DNA of 9,479 nt. Source: Minisyncoccota bacterium. GTDB lineage: Bacteria; Patescibacteriota; Minisyncoccia; Moranbacterales; GCA-2747515. The position numbers and the translations under genes were made by a program. Position 1 is the stretch's first letter. Each line of letters begins with the position of its first letter. Below are positions 1 through 7,359 of the stretch, one piece after another. Under the pieces are notes generated by a model. The model was not told the DNA's origin. It worked only from the letters and a program-made list of their open reading frames with translations, and did not search any database. Location: positions 1 to 9,479 of the forward strand of contig CALHMM010000098.1 of NCBI GenBank assembly GCA_938034715.1. Reading direction: 5' to 3'.

Positions 1-279
1 GAGGATAGTGATCATGATATTCATGTGGCCCAAGAGGACTTGTATGATCATCTTATTAGTGCGGAGAATGCCTTAAAGGAGAGTGTTGAGAAAAATGAAA
101 AGATACTGTATGAAAATCATCTCTTAGAAAAAAAGATTCAAGAAAGGGAGGGGAGTCTGTCTCCTGGTGTGTTGAAAGTTGGTAATGTTGTGACAAATTT
201 TCAACACATACTATCGAAAGTTGTGTTTGCGATTTTTCACCCGTTGGCGATGATCAAAAAGTATTTAATCAAGAAGTAA
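1..279 (+). CDS. C-terminal fragment of an unidentified coiled-coil protein (5' truncated)
   Basis: The frame is open from base 1 to the TAA at 277-279, so this is probably the last 92 codons of a longer gene; a GTG at 25 is the only early start-like codon and has no convincing ribosome site. The visible part has a charged, Glu/Lys/Leu-rich stretch (about residues 10-50 of the fragment) with heptad-like spacing that suggests a coiled coil. It ends in a hydrophobic segment (VVFAIFHPLAMI) and a basic tail (KKYLIKK), which could sit against a membrane. No catalytic motif is visible. It lies 15 bases upstream of the large glycosyltransferase and is probably co-transcribed with it, so a glycosyltransferase or methyltransferase of the same polysaccharide cluster with a coiled-coil tail is plausible. 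I do not recognise the family. Confidence 0.6.
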   Translation, partial: EDSDHDIHVAQEDLYDHLISAENALKESVEKNEKILYENHLLEKKIQEREGSLSPGVLKVGNVVTNFQHILSKVVFAIFHPLAMIKKYLIKK

Positions 280-294
280 TCAGATTTTGAGTGT

Positions 295-2592
295 ATGTCA
301 CTTGACTCTTTGAAATTGCAGATAAAATCTCGCCTAGAGCAGATGCGATTGTATCGAATGTACAGTAAGGTGTGCTATTTGGTGGCGAGTACATTTGGTA
401 ATTTGCATGAGGAAGGTTTTTATCAAACGGGTGTTCGTATAGTAAATTTTGTCCGTTACGGCAAAGGTGTCGCCCAAGGAAAGAAATATGCAACACTCAA
501 AGATGAGGAATCAAGTGATATCATTTTTGATTTCGAACATATTCGTCCATATATCCGAGGCGATGAACTCGAGCCTTATAATCGTCAAAAAGGATGGAGT
601 AGTGACGAGCCTGTCGATGTTATCGTTCCTGTATACAATGGTTTGGAGTATCTAGAGCCCCTTTTCTCTAGCGTTGTCGAGAAAACAAATATTGCTTATC
701 GATTGATTATCATTGATGATGCTAGTCCTGATCCTGCGGTAAAGATTTTTCTTCGGGACTTTGTGCGAAAAACGAACAAATCTCTACCAGAATTAGAAAT
801 TATTCTTGAGTTTAATGACGCTAATAAGGGATTTGTTGCTACAGTTAATCGTGCCATGCAATATGTCCGCGGACATTTTGTGTTGCTAAATACTGATACA
901 GAAGTCCCATCTGAGTGGTTACAACGACTGATGGTGCCAATTTTTTCTGATGACACTATTGCTACAACGACACCATATACAAATGCTGGCGAGATTTTTA
1001 ATTTTCCACGTTTAGCATATGTGGATCCTTCACAAGAGTTGATCGCAAATATTTCATATGAGAGGATTGATTCTGTTCTTGAGCGATCTCTTGGGAAAGA
1101 TGTGATTTTTGATGTGCCAACGGGCATGGGTTTTTGTATGGGTGTTAATTATCATGTCTTTAAAGAATTGTCGTTGAAAGGTGATGATACTTATATAGCA
1201 TTGTTTGATGAAGAGGCATTTGGAAGGGGTTATGGAGAAGAGACAGATTTTTGTTTAAAGGCGAAATCAAAAGGCTATCGCAATGTCCATGTGCCTAATC
1301 TTTTTGTCTATCATAAGCATGGTGGCTCTTTTGCGCCAGAACACAAAAAACAGCTTATCCAAGACCATATGCGTATAATCGAGAAAAGGTATCCTGGATA
1401 CAATCGTCGGATCAAGAAGTTTTTTGATGAGGATCAGTATAAGGCATTGCGGGAATTTTTGTATGCAAAAATTTTAATTGGAACTTCCGATGGTGTGAGT
1501 TTGATTTTTGATAATTCTCTTGGAGGGGGAGCATGTATGTTTGCAGATAGGCTCGTCCAAAAAAGACTGGATCAAGGGTTTCCAAGTGTTCACATAAGAT
1601 ACGAGCATCTTCACAAGAAGTATTCAATTGTTATCGTGCATCCGTCGCAGCGATGGACATTTTCTGTAGAAAATATGACAGATCTTTTAGAATTTCTTGG
1701 GCATTTCGAAGTTTGTACTATATATGTCAATGAGTTGGTCTCCTATCCACAGGTTGAAGAGGTCCAAAGGCAGATCATTGAACTAAAAAAGCGGAAATCT
1801 GCTCGTGTCGTGTTTTATGTACATGATTATTTTTGCGTTTGTCCAAATTTTACATTGGTTAACGAAAAGTCTGAGTATTGCGGCGTTCCTGATTTGCCAA
1901 AAGATTTACAGGCATGCGAACGGTGTTTATTAAAAACACAGACCAATTACAAGGTTTTTTCTAGAAATCGGGATATTTTGCAATGGCGTGCCGCATGGCA
2001 GACTTTCTTTGATGATGTGGATGAGATTCATCTCTTTTCCGATGCTTCTGCAAGTATTGTAACGAAGGCGTATGAGAATGTTTCTGGCAAGATTGTCGTT
2101 GAGTCGCATGATACAAATTATACTCACAATCTTTTAAGTTCTGGTGAGAATGAAGAATCTCACTCAAAGGAAGGGACTTTTCGTATTGGCGTTTTGGGCG
2201 ATATCAGTTATACAAAGGGTTCTCACGTACTTTCTTCGTTAGCTCAGCATATACAGCGAGAGAGTCTTGCGGTGGAAATTGTCCTTTTTGGAGAGTCTTC
2301 TGGTCTCAAGAAATATCGTTGTGTTAAGAAAATGGGTCGGTATTCACTGGAAGGATTGCAGGGAATCGTCGCACAGGAGAGTATTGATATATTTTTGATC
2401 CCGTCGATTTGGCCTGAGACATTTTCTTATACCACTAGTGAAGTTATAGCTATGAACTACCCACTCGCAGTTTTTGATATTGGAGCCCCTGCTGAACGAG
2501 TTAAGCAGTATTCTCAAGGGTTGATCTTGGAGAGTAAGCTCCCAGTGGATATAGTATCTGACATGCAATCTTTTTTACGAACAAGTCGCTAA
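295..2592 (+). CDS. Two-domain glycosyltransferase (GT2 family N-terminal, GT4-like GT-B C-terminal)
   Basis: This 765-residue cytoplasmic protein probably adds two successive sugars to a surface polysaccharide or O-antigen-like glycan. After about 100 unassigned residues, a GT2 (GT-A fold) domain runs from about 105 to 350. It shows the opening strand VDVIVPVYNG (107-116), the nucleotide-binding IIIDDASPD with D141/D142, the NTD metal site ending at D201, and the acceptor/base motif GEETDF (314-319) followed by HKHGGSF. A second GT begins near 395 with a GGG loop, then VHDYFCVCPNF (H510) and further cysteines at 529, 541 and 544. From memory this Cys-containing pattern recurs in GT4-like enzymes of O-antigen clusters. 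The C-terminal Rossmann domain starts near 629 (FRIGVLGDIS) and has the EX7E motif of GT-B enzymes (E708 and E716, in WPETF...SE). No signal peptide or membrane helix is seen. The ATG at 295 lacks a clear Shine-Dalgarno and probably relies on coupling to the upstream gene. Donor and acceptor sugars cannot be read from sequence. Confidence 0.9.
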   Translation: MSLDSLKLQIKSRLEQMRLYRMYSKVCYLVASTFGNLHEEGFYQTGVRIVNFVRYGKGVAQGKKYATLKDEESSDIIFDFEHIRPYIRGDELEPYNRQKGWSSDEPVDVIVPVYNGLEYLEPLFSSVVEKTNIAYRLIIIDDASPDPAVKIFLRDFVRKTNKSLPELEIILEFNDANKGFVATVNRAMQYVRGHFVLLNTDTEVPSEWLQRLMVPIFSDDTIATTTPYTNAGEIFNFPRLAYVDPSQELIANISYERIDSVLERSLGKDVIFDVPTGMGFCMGVNYHVFKELSLKGDDTYIALFDEEAFGRGYGEETDFCLKAKSKGYRNVHVPNLFVYHKHGGSFAPEHKKQLIQDHMRIIEKRYPGYNRRIKKFFDEDQYKALREFLYAKILIGTSDGVSLIFDNSLGGGACMFADRLVQKRLDQGFPSVHIRYEHLHKKYSIVIVHPSQRWTFSVENMTDLLEFLGHFEVCTIYVNELVSYPQVEEVQRQIIELKKRKSARVVFYVHDYFCVCPNFTLVNEKSEYCGVPDLPKDLQACERCLLKTQTNYKVFSRNRDILQWRAAWQTFFDDVDEIHLFSDASASIVTKAYENVSGKIVVESHDTNYTHNLLSSGENEESHSKEGTFRIGVLGDISYTKGSHVLSSLAQHIQRESLAVEIVLFGESSGLKKYRCVKKMGRYSLEGLQGIVAQESIDIFLIPSIWPETFSYTTSEVIAMNYPLAVFDIGAPAERVKQYSQGLILESKLPVDIVSDMQSFLRTSR

Positions 2593-2624
2593 ATAATGTT
2601 TGATTTGTTCGTGTTGTTTGTTTT
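2577..2624 (+). terminator. Probable Rho-independent terminator overlapping the end of the glycosyltransferase gene
   Basis: An 11-bp stem forms between 2577-2587 and 2602-2612 (one G-U pair in RNA), with a 14-nt loop that contains the TAA stop of the glycosyltransferase. It is followed by a U-rich but interrupted tract (GTTGTTTGTTTT). The stem is only moderately GC-rich, so the strength is uncertain. Its position at the gene end, just before a new promoter, supports the call. Confidence 0.55.
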
Positions 2625-2653
2625 GAAAAATCTCTGTGTTCATATGGTAAAAT
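2623..2653 (+). promoter_or_regulatory. Sigma70-type promoter with extended -10 for the beta-helix gene
   Basis: TTGAAA at 2623-2628 is a candidate -35 box. TGGTAAAAT at 2645-2653 is an extended -10 (TGn followed by TAAAAT). The spacing of 19 bp is long, but an extended -10 tolerates a poor -35. Transcription would start near 2660, giving a leader of about 18 nt before the ATG at 2678. That leader is A-rich and has no Shine-Dalgarno. Confidence 0.6.
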
Positions 2654-2677
2654 GAGAATAATCTTAAAATAAAAGAA

Positions 2678-4768
2678 ATGAATAGAAAACTTTTTAGCTC
2701 AGGCGTAATCGTGACTTTTTGTATGGTTATTTTGATGGGCGTGGATGAAGCGCGTGCTGTAACTCTCTATGTGCCTAGCGGTGAAAATCCTACGATAAAT
2801 GATGCGATTAGCAATGCCAGTGATGGAGATGAAATCGTGGTTGCGCCAGGCGTGTATACAGAAAATATAAAAATTGATGGTGACTACATAACGATTCGTT
2901 CGTCAGATGGTGCGTCAAGTACAGTTATACGAGGTGATGGAACATTTACAACTCTTGATATCAAAAATGTTAAGGATGACGGACAAGTGTTTAGACTTGA
3001 AGGATTTCGGATTACAGGTGGGCAAGGAACGACTGGACGTGGTGGTGGGGTCACTATTACAAAGTCTGACCCGGTGATAAAAAATTCCATTATTTCTGAT
3101 AATGTTGGAAGTGAGCATGGTGGAGGTATCTTAATAAACGATGAGGCCAATCCAACAATTGTGGGCACTACGATTTCTAATAATACAACGCCATTTTATG
3201 GTGGCGGTATTTACATAGTGAATAATTCTCGACCAACAATAATCAACAGTGTTATAGAATCAAATACAGCGACAATTGTTGTAAACAATGTCAATGGCGG
3301 TGGCGGTGGCGGGATCTATGTCGATGCTAATAGTGCGCCAGTTATTTCGAATAATGTTATACGAAACAATACTGCTAAACATGCTGGTGGGGGTATTGCT
3401 CTGCGCAAAGGTGTGACTGCTGTAATTCAAGGCAATACAATATCAGGTAATACAGCATCATATGGTGGGGGTATTCACAATGAGACTGAAGGGAGTGAAG
3501 TGACAATTACTAGTAATACTATTTCGAGTAATACTGCTGTCGAAGATGGCGATTTCCCAGGTTCTGGATATGGAGGGGGAGTGAGTTTTTATAACAAATC
3601 AACTTCTAAGCTCGCTGACAATCTAATCGATAGAAACTCTGCAGCTCGCGGTGGGGCTGGTATCGTGATTGCAGAAAATGCTTCCCCAAATATTGTGCGT
3701 AATACCATCGAGAAAAATATTGTGTCAGCTACTTCTAGTCCTGCTCATGGAGGGGGTGTATATATTGCAAATGCTACAATGAAATTACGTAATAATGTTA
3801 TTGCAAAAAACGTCAGTGAGTATGGGGGCGGGGTAGCGCTTATTACTGGTTCGTTGAGTTATGTCGATCATAATACTATTGTGGGTAACACAGCGAGACG
3901 TACAAATGAGGGTGGTGGTATGAATATCCAGACAGGTATAGACGCAAGTTCTACTGTGCGTAATAATATTTTTTCAGACAATAATAACTATGCAATTTGG
4001 GAGGAATCTTCGCGTGTAACCCTGTCAAATAATCTTTTTGATGAGTTGGGGGATGTTTATTACACAATAGGTCCATCAAGATCCTTCACAGTCAGTGATC
4101 TTGACGAGCAGATTGCTCGTGCGAGTAACAATAGGGTTGGTGATCCGCAATATATTAGCACGTTTTCTTCAGGTTACGGTATAAATACAAATTCTGCCGC
4201 TTATAACGCTGCTCAAGATATCGGACTGTGTTTTGATCGAGATGCAAATACTCGCCCGTATGGGAGCGCACCTGACATTGGGGCATATGAGTACACTACA
4301 GTGACAAAAAGCTCTGCACTGCCATTGTATCGCTTCTATAGCTCTACATTTCAGGGACATTTTTTTACAAATGGAGAGGATGAGAAAAATGCCGTACAGA
4401 CTGATCCAAATTGGAATTTTGAGGGTGTTGCCTATAACGTTTTTTCAGGAGAAGCAACGAATCTTTCTCCTGTGTACCGATTCTGGTCAAGTGCCTTTAA
4501 GCATCATTTTTACACAATGAGCACACAGGAAAAGGATGCGCTTATTAGCAATGATCCTAATTGGGACTATGAGGGAGAAGCCTACTATACATATGAAAAT
4601 CAAGCGCAGGGCACGATCCCTGTATATCGGTTTTACAGCCCTACTTACAAAGGGCATTTTTATTCTACATCGGAAACTGAGAAAAGCTTTTTGCAAAATG
4701 AGGATCCGAATTGGAATTATGAAGGTATCGCATGGTATGTCGAAAATGGTCCAGTTTGTAGTGACTAG
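2678..4768 (+). CDS. Secreted parallel beta-helix protein with three C-terminal DUF5648 repeats
   Basis: This 696-residue exoprotein starts with a Sec signal peptide (MNRK, hydrophobic 8-21, likely cleavage after ARA at 27). Residues about 30-450 form a right-handed parallel beta-helix. There are many turns of the type GGGI/GGGV followed by N.I..N or P.I..N, as in polymorphic outer-membrane-like and PbH1-repeat surface proteins. The opening YVPSGENPTINDAISNASDG and closing DIGAYEY (533-539) match, from memory, the 'choice-of-anchor Q' or pectate-lyase-like style of secreted beta-helix proteins. Three DUF5648 repeats follow (549-589, 599-639, 649-689), each with the pattern [YW]RF[YW]S...HF[FY]...NW.[YF]EG.A. 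No catalytic triad or lyase site is evident, so it may be an adhesin or glycan-binding protein rather than an enzyme. There is no sortase signal or C-terminal membrane helix; retention on the cell may depend on the repeats. It has its own promoter and is separated from the upstream gene by a likely terminator. Confidence 0.88.
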   Translation: MNRKLFSSGVIVTFCMVILMGVDEARAVTLYVPSGENPTINDAISNASDGDEIVVAPGVYTENIKIDGDYITIRSSDGASSTVIRGDGTFTTLDIKNVKDDGQVFRLEGFRITGGQGTTGRGGGVTITKSDPVIKNSIISDNVGSEHGGGILINDEANPTIVGTTISNNTTPFYGGGIYIVNNSRPTIINSVIESNTATIVVNNVNGGGGGGIYVDANSAPVISNNVIRNNTAKHAGGGIALRKGVTAVIQGNTISGNTASYGGGIHNETEGSEVTITSNTISSNTAVEDGDFPGSGYGGGVSFYNKSTSKLADNLIDRNSAARGGAGIVIAENASPNIVRNTIEKNIVSATSSPAHGGGVYIANATMKLRNNVIAKNVSEYGGGVALITGSLSYVDHNTIVGNTARRTNEGGGMNIQTGIDASSTVRNNIFSDNNNYAIWEESSRVTLSNNLFDELGDVYYTIGPSRSFTVSDLDEQIARASNNRVGDPQYISTFSSGYGINTNSAAYNAAQDIGLCFDRDANTRPYGSAPDIGAYEYTTVTKSSALPLYRFYSSTFQGHFFTNGEDEKNAVQTDPNWNFEGVAYNVFSGEATNLSPVYRFWSSAFKHHFYTMSTQEKDALISNDPNWDYEGEAYYTYENQAQGTIPVYRFYSPTYKGHFYSTSETEKSFLQNEDPNWNYEGIAWYVENGPVCSD
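4322..4747 (+). repeat. DUF5648 repeat triad 1 (C-terminus of beta-helix protein)
   Basis: Three consecutive repeats of exactly 50 residues begin at residues 549, 599 and 649. The conserved core is RF[YW]S, HF[YF], E[KT]-rich helix or turn, DPNWN[FY]EG.A. The second copy has RFWS and NWDYEGEAYY variants. Coding DNA near 4344-4359 (CTACATTTCAGGGACA) is an exact inverted match to the first repeat of the S8 protease gene at 5392-5407. Confidence 0.85.
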
Positions 4769-4819
4769 TTCTCGTGACCGGGTTTGAAGTTGATTTTAAT
4801 GACGGAGCAACTGTAAAAT

Positions 4820-4930
4820 CTTGATTCAAAAAATCACCTCCGATGGATGCAGAGGTGATTTTTTTGATAAGTAAAGACTTTGTGAATAGTCAAGTATTTT
4901 GAATCAAGTCAGCAGAGGGATTCAAATACT
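4820..4930. repeat. Interleaved inverted repeats in the convergent intergenic region
   Basis: The 226-bp gap between the two convergent genes (4769-4994) contains no ORF of note but is rich in pairing. CTTGATTCAAAA (4820-4831) is an exact reverse complement of TTTTGAATCAAG (4897-4908), flanking the terminator hairpin. The same right arm (AGTATTTTGAATC, 4893-4905) can instead pair with GATTCAAATACT (4919-4930) with one bulged T. The two pairings are mutually exclusive. A smaller hairpin, GCAG-TG-CTGC, lies at 4931-4940. Function is unknown; it may be mRNA 3' end protection for the minus-strand transcript or a remnant of a small repeat element. Confidence 0.6.
4828..4865. terminator. Bidirectional Rho-independent terminator between convergent genes
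   Basis: A strong stem pairs 4828-4840 (AAAAAATCACCTC) with 4852-4864 across an 11-nt loop. It has a run of seven T on the right (4859-4865) and six A on the left (4828-4833), which is a T-run on the minus strand. It therefore suits termination of both the beta-helix gene from the left and the S8 protease operon from the right, 60 and 130 bases after their stops respectively. Confidence 0.85.
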
Positions 4931-4994
4931 GCAGTGCTGCAACGTCAGCTTGCGTGTACAAAATAGTGGGGAGTAGGGTAGATGTAAGTGAGGT

Positions 4995-6815
4995 TTATAA
5001 TGGCACGTAATATGCCACGCCTTCGTAATTCCAATTTGGATCGTTTGCTATGATACTGTCTTTTTCTCCGACGGATACTGTGAAGAAGTGATTTCGATAA
5101 TTTGGTGAGTAGAATCGATAAAGCGGTTGTACTGCGTTAGAATTTTTGGTTCCTGCATAATATGCTACGCCTTCGTAATTCCAATTAGGGTCATTGTTTA
5201 TCAAAGCGTCTTTCTCCACCTCGCTAATTGTATAGAAATGGGCTCGGAAGTTACTACTATAAAATCTGAACACTGGCTTTACGTCACTGTTTACTGCTGA
5301 TTTATATGTCTTAAATGCCACGCCTTCGTAATTCCAATTAGGATCGTTAGTGATGAGACTGTCTCTTTCGCCGGCTGATGTCGTAAAAAAGTGTCCCTGA
5401 AATGTAGGGCTGTAGAATCGATAAGTGTTCTGGTGTGTGGAATTGCTAGGATCATTGACATTAGGAACTGAGATACCGAGAATTTTTGCGTAATTTAGTC
5501 GTCTGGAGCTCGCTATTTTCCCATTTAGTGTATTTATTGAATCTGATTGAGAGAGAACGATGTTTTTGATTTGCGCTGGAGAAAGTGTCGGGTTGTTTAT
5601 ATATGCCATGCCTGCTGCTGCGCTTACCAGTGGCGCAGCAAAGGATGTTCCGTTTCCGAAAAGGTAATCCCCGCGATAAATACCTAGGATGTTGACTCCC
5701 GGTGCTGCTATGTCAACGTTGGTCGTTCCGTAATTGGAGAAAGTAGCCAGTTGGTCGTGTTGGTTTGTTGCGCCGACACAGATGATGTTTGAGAGATTGT
5801 AATTGCATGGGTAAAATGCACTACTATCAACATTGTCACCTATAAAATCAGACCCTCCGTTGCCAGATGCTGCGACGATCACGCCAGGAAAGGCGGCAAT
5901 TGCGTCTGATTCAATTTGCGAAAACCCTCCGCCACCGTAGCTTGCATTGATCACTTTTGCCCCGTTGAATTTGGCAAAGTTTATTGCTTTGATTTCGGAG
6001 AAAACGTCAAAGCTAAATCTCAGAGCCATTATGTCTAGACGGTTGTTTCTTGAGAATCCGGAGATGCCTTGTGTGTTTCCAGATACTGCCCCAACGATAC
6101 TTGCTGCAAAAGTTCCATGACCTGAAAAAGAAGGATTTGAATGGCCTGAGTCATTGGGGTTATTATTATTATTTTCGTAGTTCCATCCATGAAATGGACA
6201 ACCTCCTGGTATTGCGATATTGAAGTCATCGACACATGTCGAGCCATTCCACATGTTTGCTGCTAGATCTGGATGTGTGTATTCTACACCAGTATCAATT
6301 ACAGCCACAATGACGTTGTTTGGGCCGGTGCTTTCTTGGCCCCAGGCAACCGTCGAATCAATATCTGATCCATTGGTGCCGCTACTACCGTTGACACTTT
6401 GTCCTGTGTTCCTATGTGCCCATTGGTCTGAAAAGTTAGAGTCGTTTGGCGTGAAGGCGGAATAGTTTCTACTTAGGTTGGGCTCAACTCTTTTGACGTT
6501 TGTATTTTTCTCTAGTTCTTCGATGAGGTCGTCAATGTCAGTTTCATTATCTTTAACAAGGGCAATGTTTAGATCTTCGACAGCATCGACGACTATTGCG
6601 CTGTCACCTATAGCTTGTTGCATCTGTGGTTTGGTACTGGCTGGTCCTCTGGTGTCGTTAAATTGGACGATAACGCCGTTAGCTTGCTCTACTGATTGTT
6701 CGTTGGCTTTGGATGAAAGGGGCAAGATCATTGATAAACTTGAGATCGTCGCAAATACAAAAAAAACTGCCAGCACGTTGCCAGTTTGTTTTTTTTGCCT
6801 GTTTTTCATAATCAT
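4995..6815 (-). CDS. Secreted subtilisin-like serine protease (S8 family) with three C-terminal DUF5648 repeats
   Basis: This 606-residue pre-pro-protease is exported and self-processed. It has a Lys/Arg-rich n-region, a hydrophobic core and likely cleavage after SSKA (37). An I9-like propeptide runs from about 46 to 115 (NGVIVQF to NVKRVEPNLS). The S8 catalytic domain spans about 164-445 with the complete triad: Asp174 in VIDTGVEYTHPDL, His233 in SGHGTFAAS and Ser391 in GNGTSFAAP. The oxyanion Asn319 lies in AASGNGG. Cysteines at 194/206 and 337/346 could form two disulfides, and an Asn run (NNNNNP) precedes the His motif. Three DUF5648 repeats begin at 465, 515 and 565 and run to the end. 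The start is uncertain: I chose ATG 6815, one base after the upstream stop with a GGA seven bases upstream. ATG 6809 (MKNRQKK) is equally plausible, and ATG 6827 and TTG 6833 overlap the upstream gene. It is translationally coupled as the last gene of the minus-strand operon. Substrate is unknown. Confidence 0.93.
   Translation of the reverse strand: MIMKNRQKKQTGNVLAVFFVFATISSLSMILPLSSKANEQSVEQANGVIVQFNDTRGPASTKPQMQQAIGDSAIVVDAVEDLNIALVKDNETDIDDLIEELEKNTNVKRVEPNLSRNYSAFTPNDSNFSDQWAHRNTGQSVNGSSGTNGSDIDSTVAWGQESTGPNNVIVAVIDTGVEYTHPDLAANMWNGSTCVDDFNIAIPGGCPFHGWNYENNNNNPNDSGHSNPSFSGHGTFAASIVGAVSGNTQGISGFSRNNRLDIMALRFSFDVFSEIKAINFAKFNGAKVINASYGGGGFSQIESDAIAAFPGVIVAASGNGGSDFIGDNVDSSAFYPCNYNLSNIICVGATNQHDQLATFSNYGTTNVDIAAPGVNILGIYRGDYLFGNGTSFAAPLVSAAAGMAYINNPTLSPAQIKNIVLSQSDSINTLNGKIASSRRLNYAKILGISVPNVNDPSNSTHQNTYRFYSPTFQGHFFTTSAGERDSLITNDPNWNYEGVAFKTYKSAVNSDVKPVFRFYSSNFRAHFYTISEVEKDALINNDPNWNYEGVAYYAGTKNSNAVQPLYRFYSPNYRNHFFTVSVGEKDSIIANDPNWNYEGVAYYVPL
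5004..5423 (-). repeat. DUF5648 repeat triad 2 (C-terminus of S8 protease)
   Basis: Three repeats of exactly 50 residues begin at residues 465, 515 and 565 of the protease. Each has RFYS, HF[FY]T, E[KR]DS/DA and NDPNWNYEGVA[FY]. All three share the identical 18-nt segment GCCTTCGTAATTCCAATT (plus strand; 5019-5036, 5169-5186, 5322-5339), which encodes NWNYEG. This nearly perfect DNA conservation suggests recent duplication or homogenisation. Confidence 0.88.
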
Positions 6816-6816
6816 T

Positions 6817-7332
6817 TTAAAATCCATCAACAAGGCTTTCTATGATCTTATTTGAGCACTGCTGGGCTATGCCACGGTCACTTATTTCGTCGCAGCCGCT
6901 CGGATTATTTTGTTTTATGGCTGCATCTCTTAAACAGTAGTCTTTTGATAATCCAGTCTTTGTATCACACTGAGCATTCTCCTCCTGTACTGGTATTATA
7001 TCACATCTGTTTGCACAATACCGCCATCCAGACGAGTTTTGCGTAAAATTTTCGCATTCATTGGAGCAATCCTCTCTTGTGATATGGAACGCACTTTTCT
7101 TTGGCTCTTGTGCGGGAGGCTCTTCCTCTTGTCGTGGTGTTTGCGCCTCAGGGGAGGGTTGTGGTGATTTTTGAGACTGCTCTTGGTCTGGTCGAACTTC
7201 GCGCTCTGGGATGACATTTGGGGTTATGGTGATTTCTCCTTGATCAGTCTGTGTCCTTTGGGAGAAAACAGTGTAGGCAACTGCTAGAATGCTCAGTATA
7301 AATGCTGCAAGTGTTATGAGGGTTTTTTTCAT
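6817..7332 (-). CDS. Signal-anchored Cys-rich extracytoplasmic protein of unknown function
   Basis: This is a 171-residue protein of a family I do not recognise. Residues 1-24 (MKKT, then a long hydrophobic stretch to VFS) form a signal peptide or uncleaved N-terminal anchor. Residues about 26-80 are a low-complexity Pro/Glu/Gln linker (EPPAQEP and similar), typical of a wall-spanning stalk. The C-terminal domain (about 85-171) has eight cysteines, at 89, 93, 106, 110, 122, 133, 147 and 159. The first four form a twin CX3C pattern; the last four are spaced 10-13 residues apart in predicted helices (DYCLRDAAI, GCDEI, QQCSNKI). The even number suggests four disulfides outside the cell. It sits 27 bases after the SpoIID-domain gene and ends one base before the protease start, so all three are probably one operon. 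A role as a membrane-tethered partner, chaperone or inhibitor of the neighbouring exoenzymes is only a guess. No clear ribosome site precedes the ATG. Confidence 0.75.
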   Translation of the reverse strand: MKKTLITLAAFILSILAVAYTVFSQRTQTDQGEITITPNVIPEREVRPDQEQSQKSPQPSPEAQTPRQEEEPPAQEPKKSAFHITREDCSNECENFTQNSSGWRYCANRCDIIPVQEENAQCDTKTGLSKDYCLRDAAIKQNNPSGCDEISDRGIAQQCSNKIIESLVDGF

Positions 7333-7359
7333 AATGATGGGTTTTAGGATCTTACTGCT

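Noticed and set aside
696..1127. 143-residue minus-strand frame opposite the glycosyltransferase
   Set aside because: It is a shadow of the clear GT2 domain on the plus strand, with no recognisable motif and no start context.
3297..3312. GGC/GGT-rich run as a phase-variation tract
   Set aside because: It is a short, imperfect triplet run that encodes a glycine turn of the beta-helix. Slippage by three would not change frame.
4996..5001. TATAAT on the plus strand as a promoter
   Set aside because: There is no TGn extension or -35 at proper spacing, and it would drive transcription antisense into the protease gene. Its bases also encode the end of the protease.
5019..5339. Regularly spaced identical 18-mers as a CRISPR-like array
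   Set aside because: The spacing of about 150 bases equals the 50-codon protein repeat, and the segment encodes the conserved NWNYEG core inside an intact gene.
6810..6833. Upstream TTG (6833) and ATG (6827) starts for the subtilase
   Set aside because: Both overlap the end of the preceding gene and add an acidic residue before the basic n-region. ATG 6815 or 6809 gives a better signal peptide.
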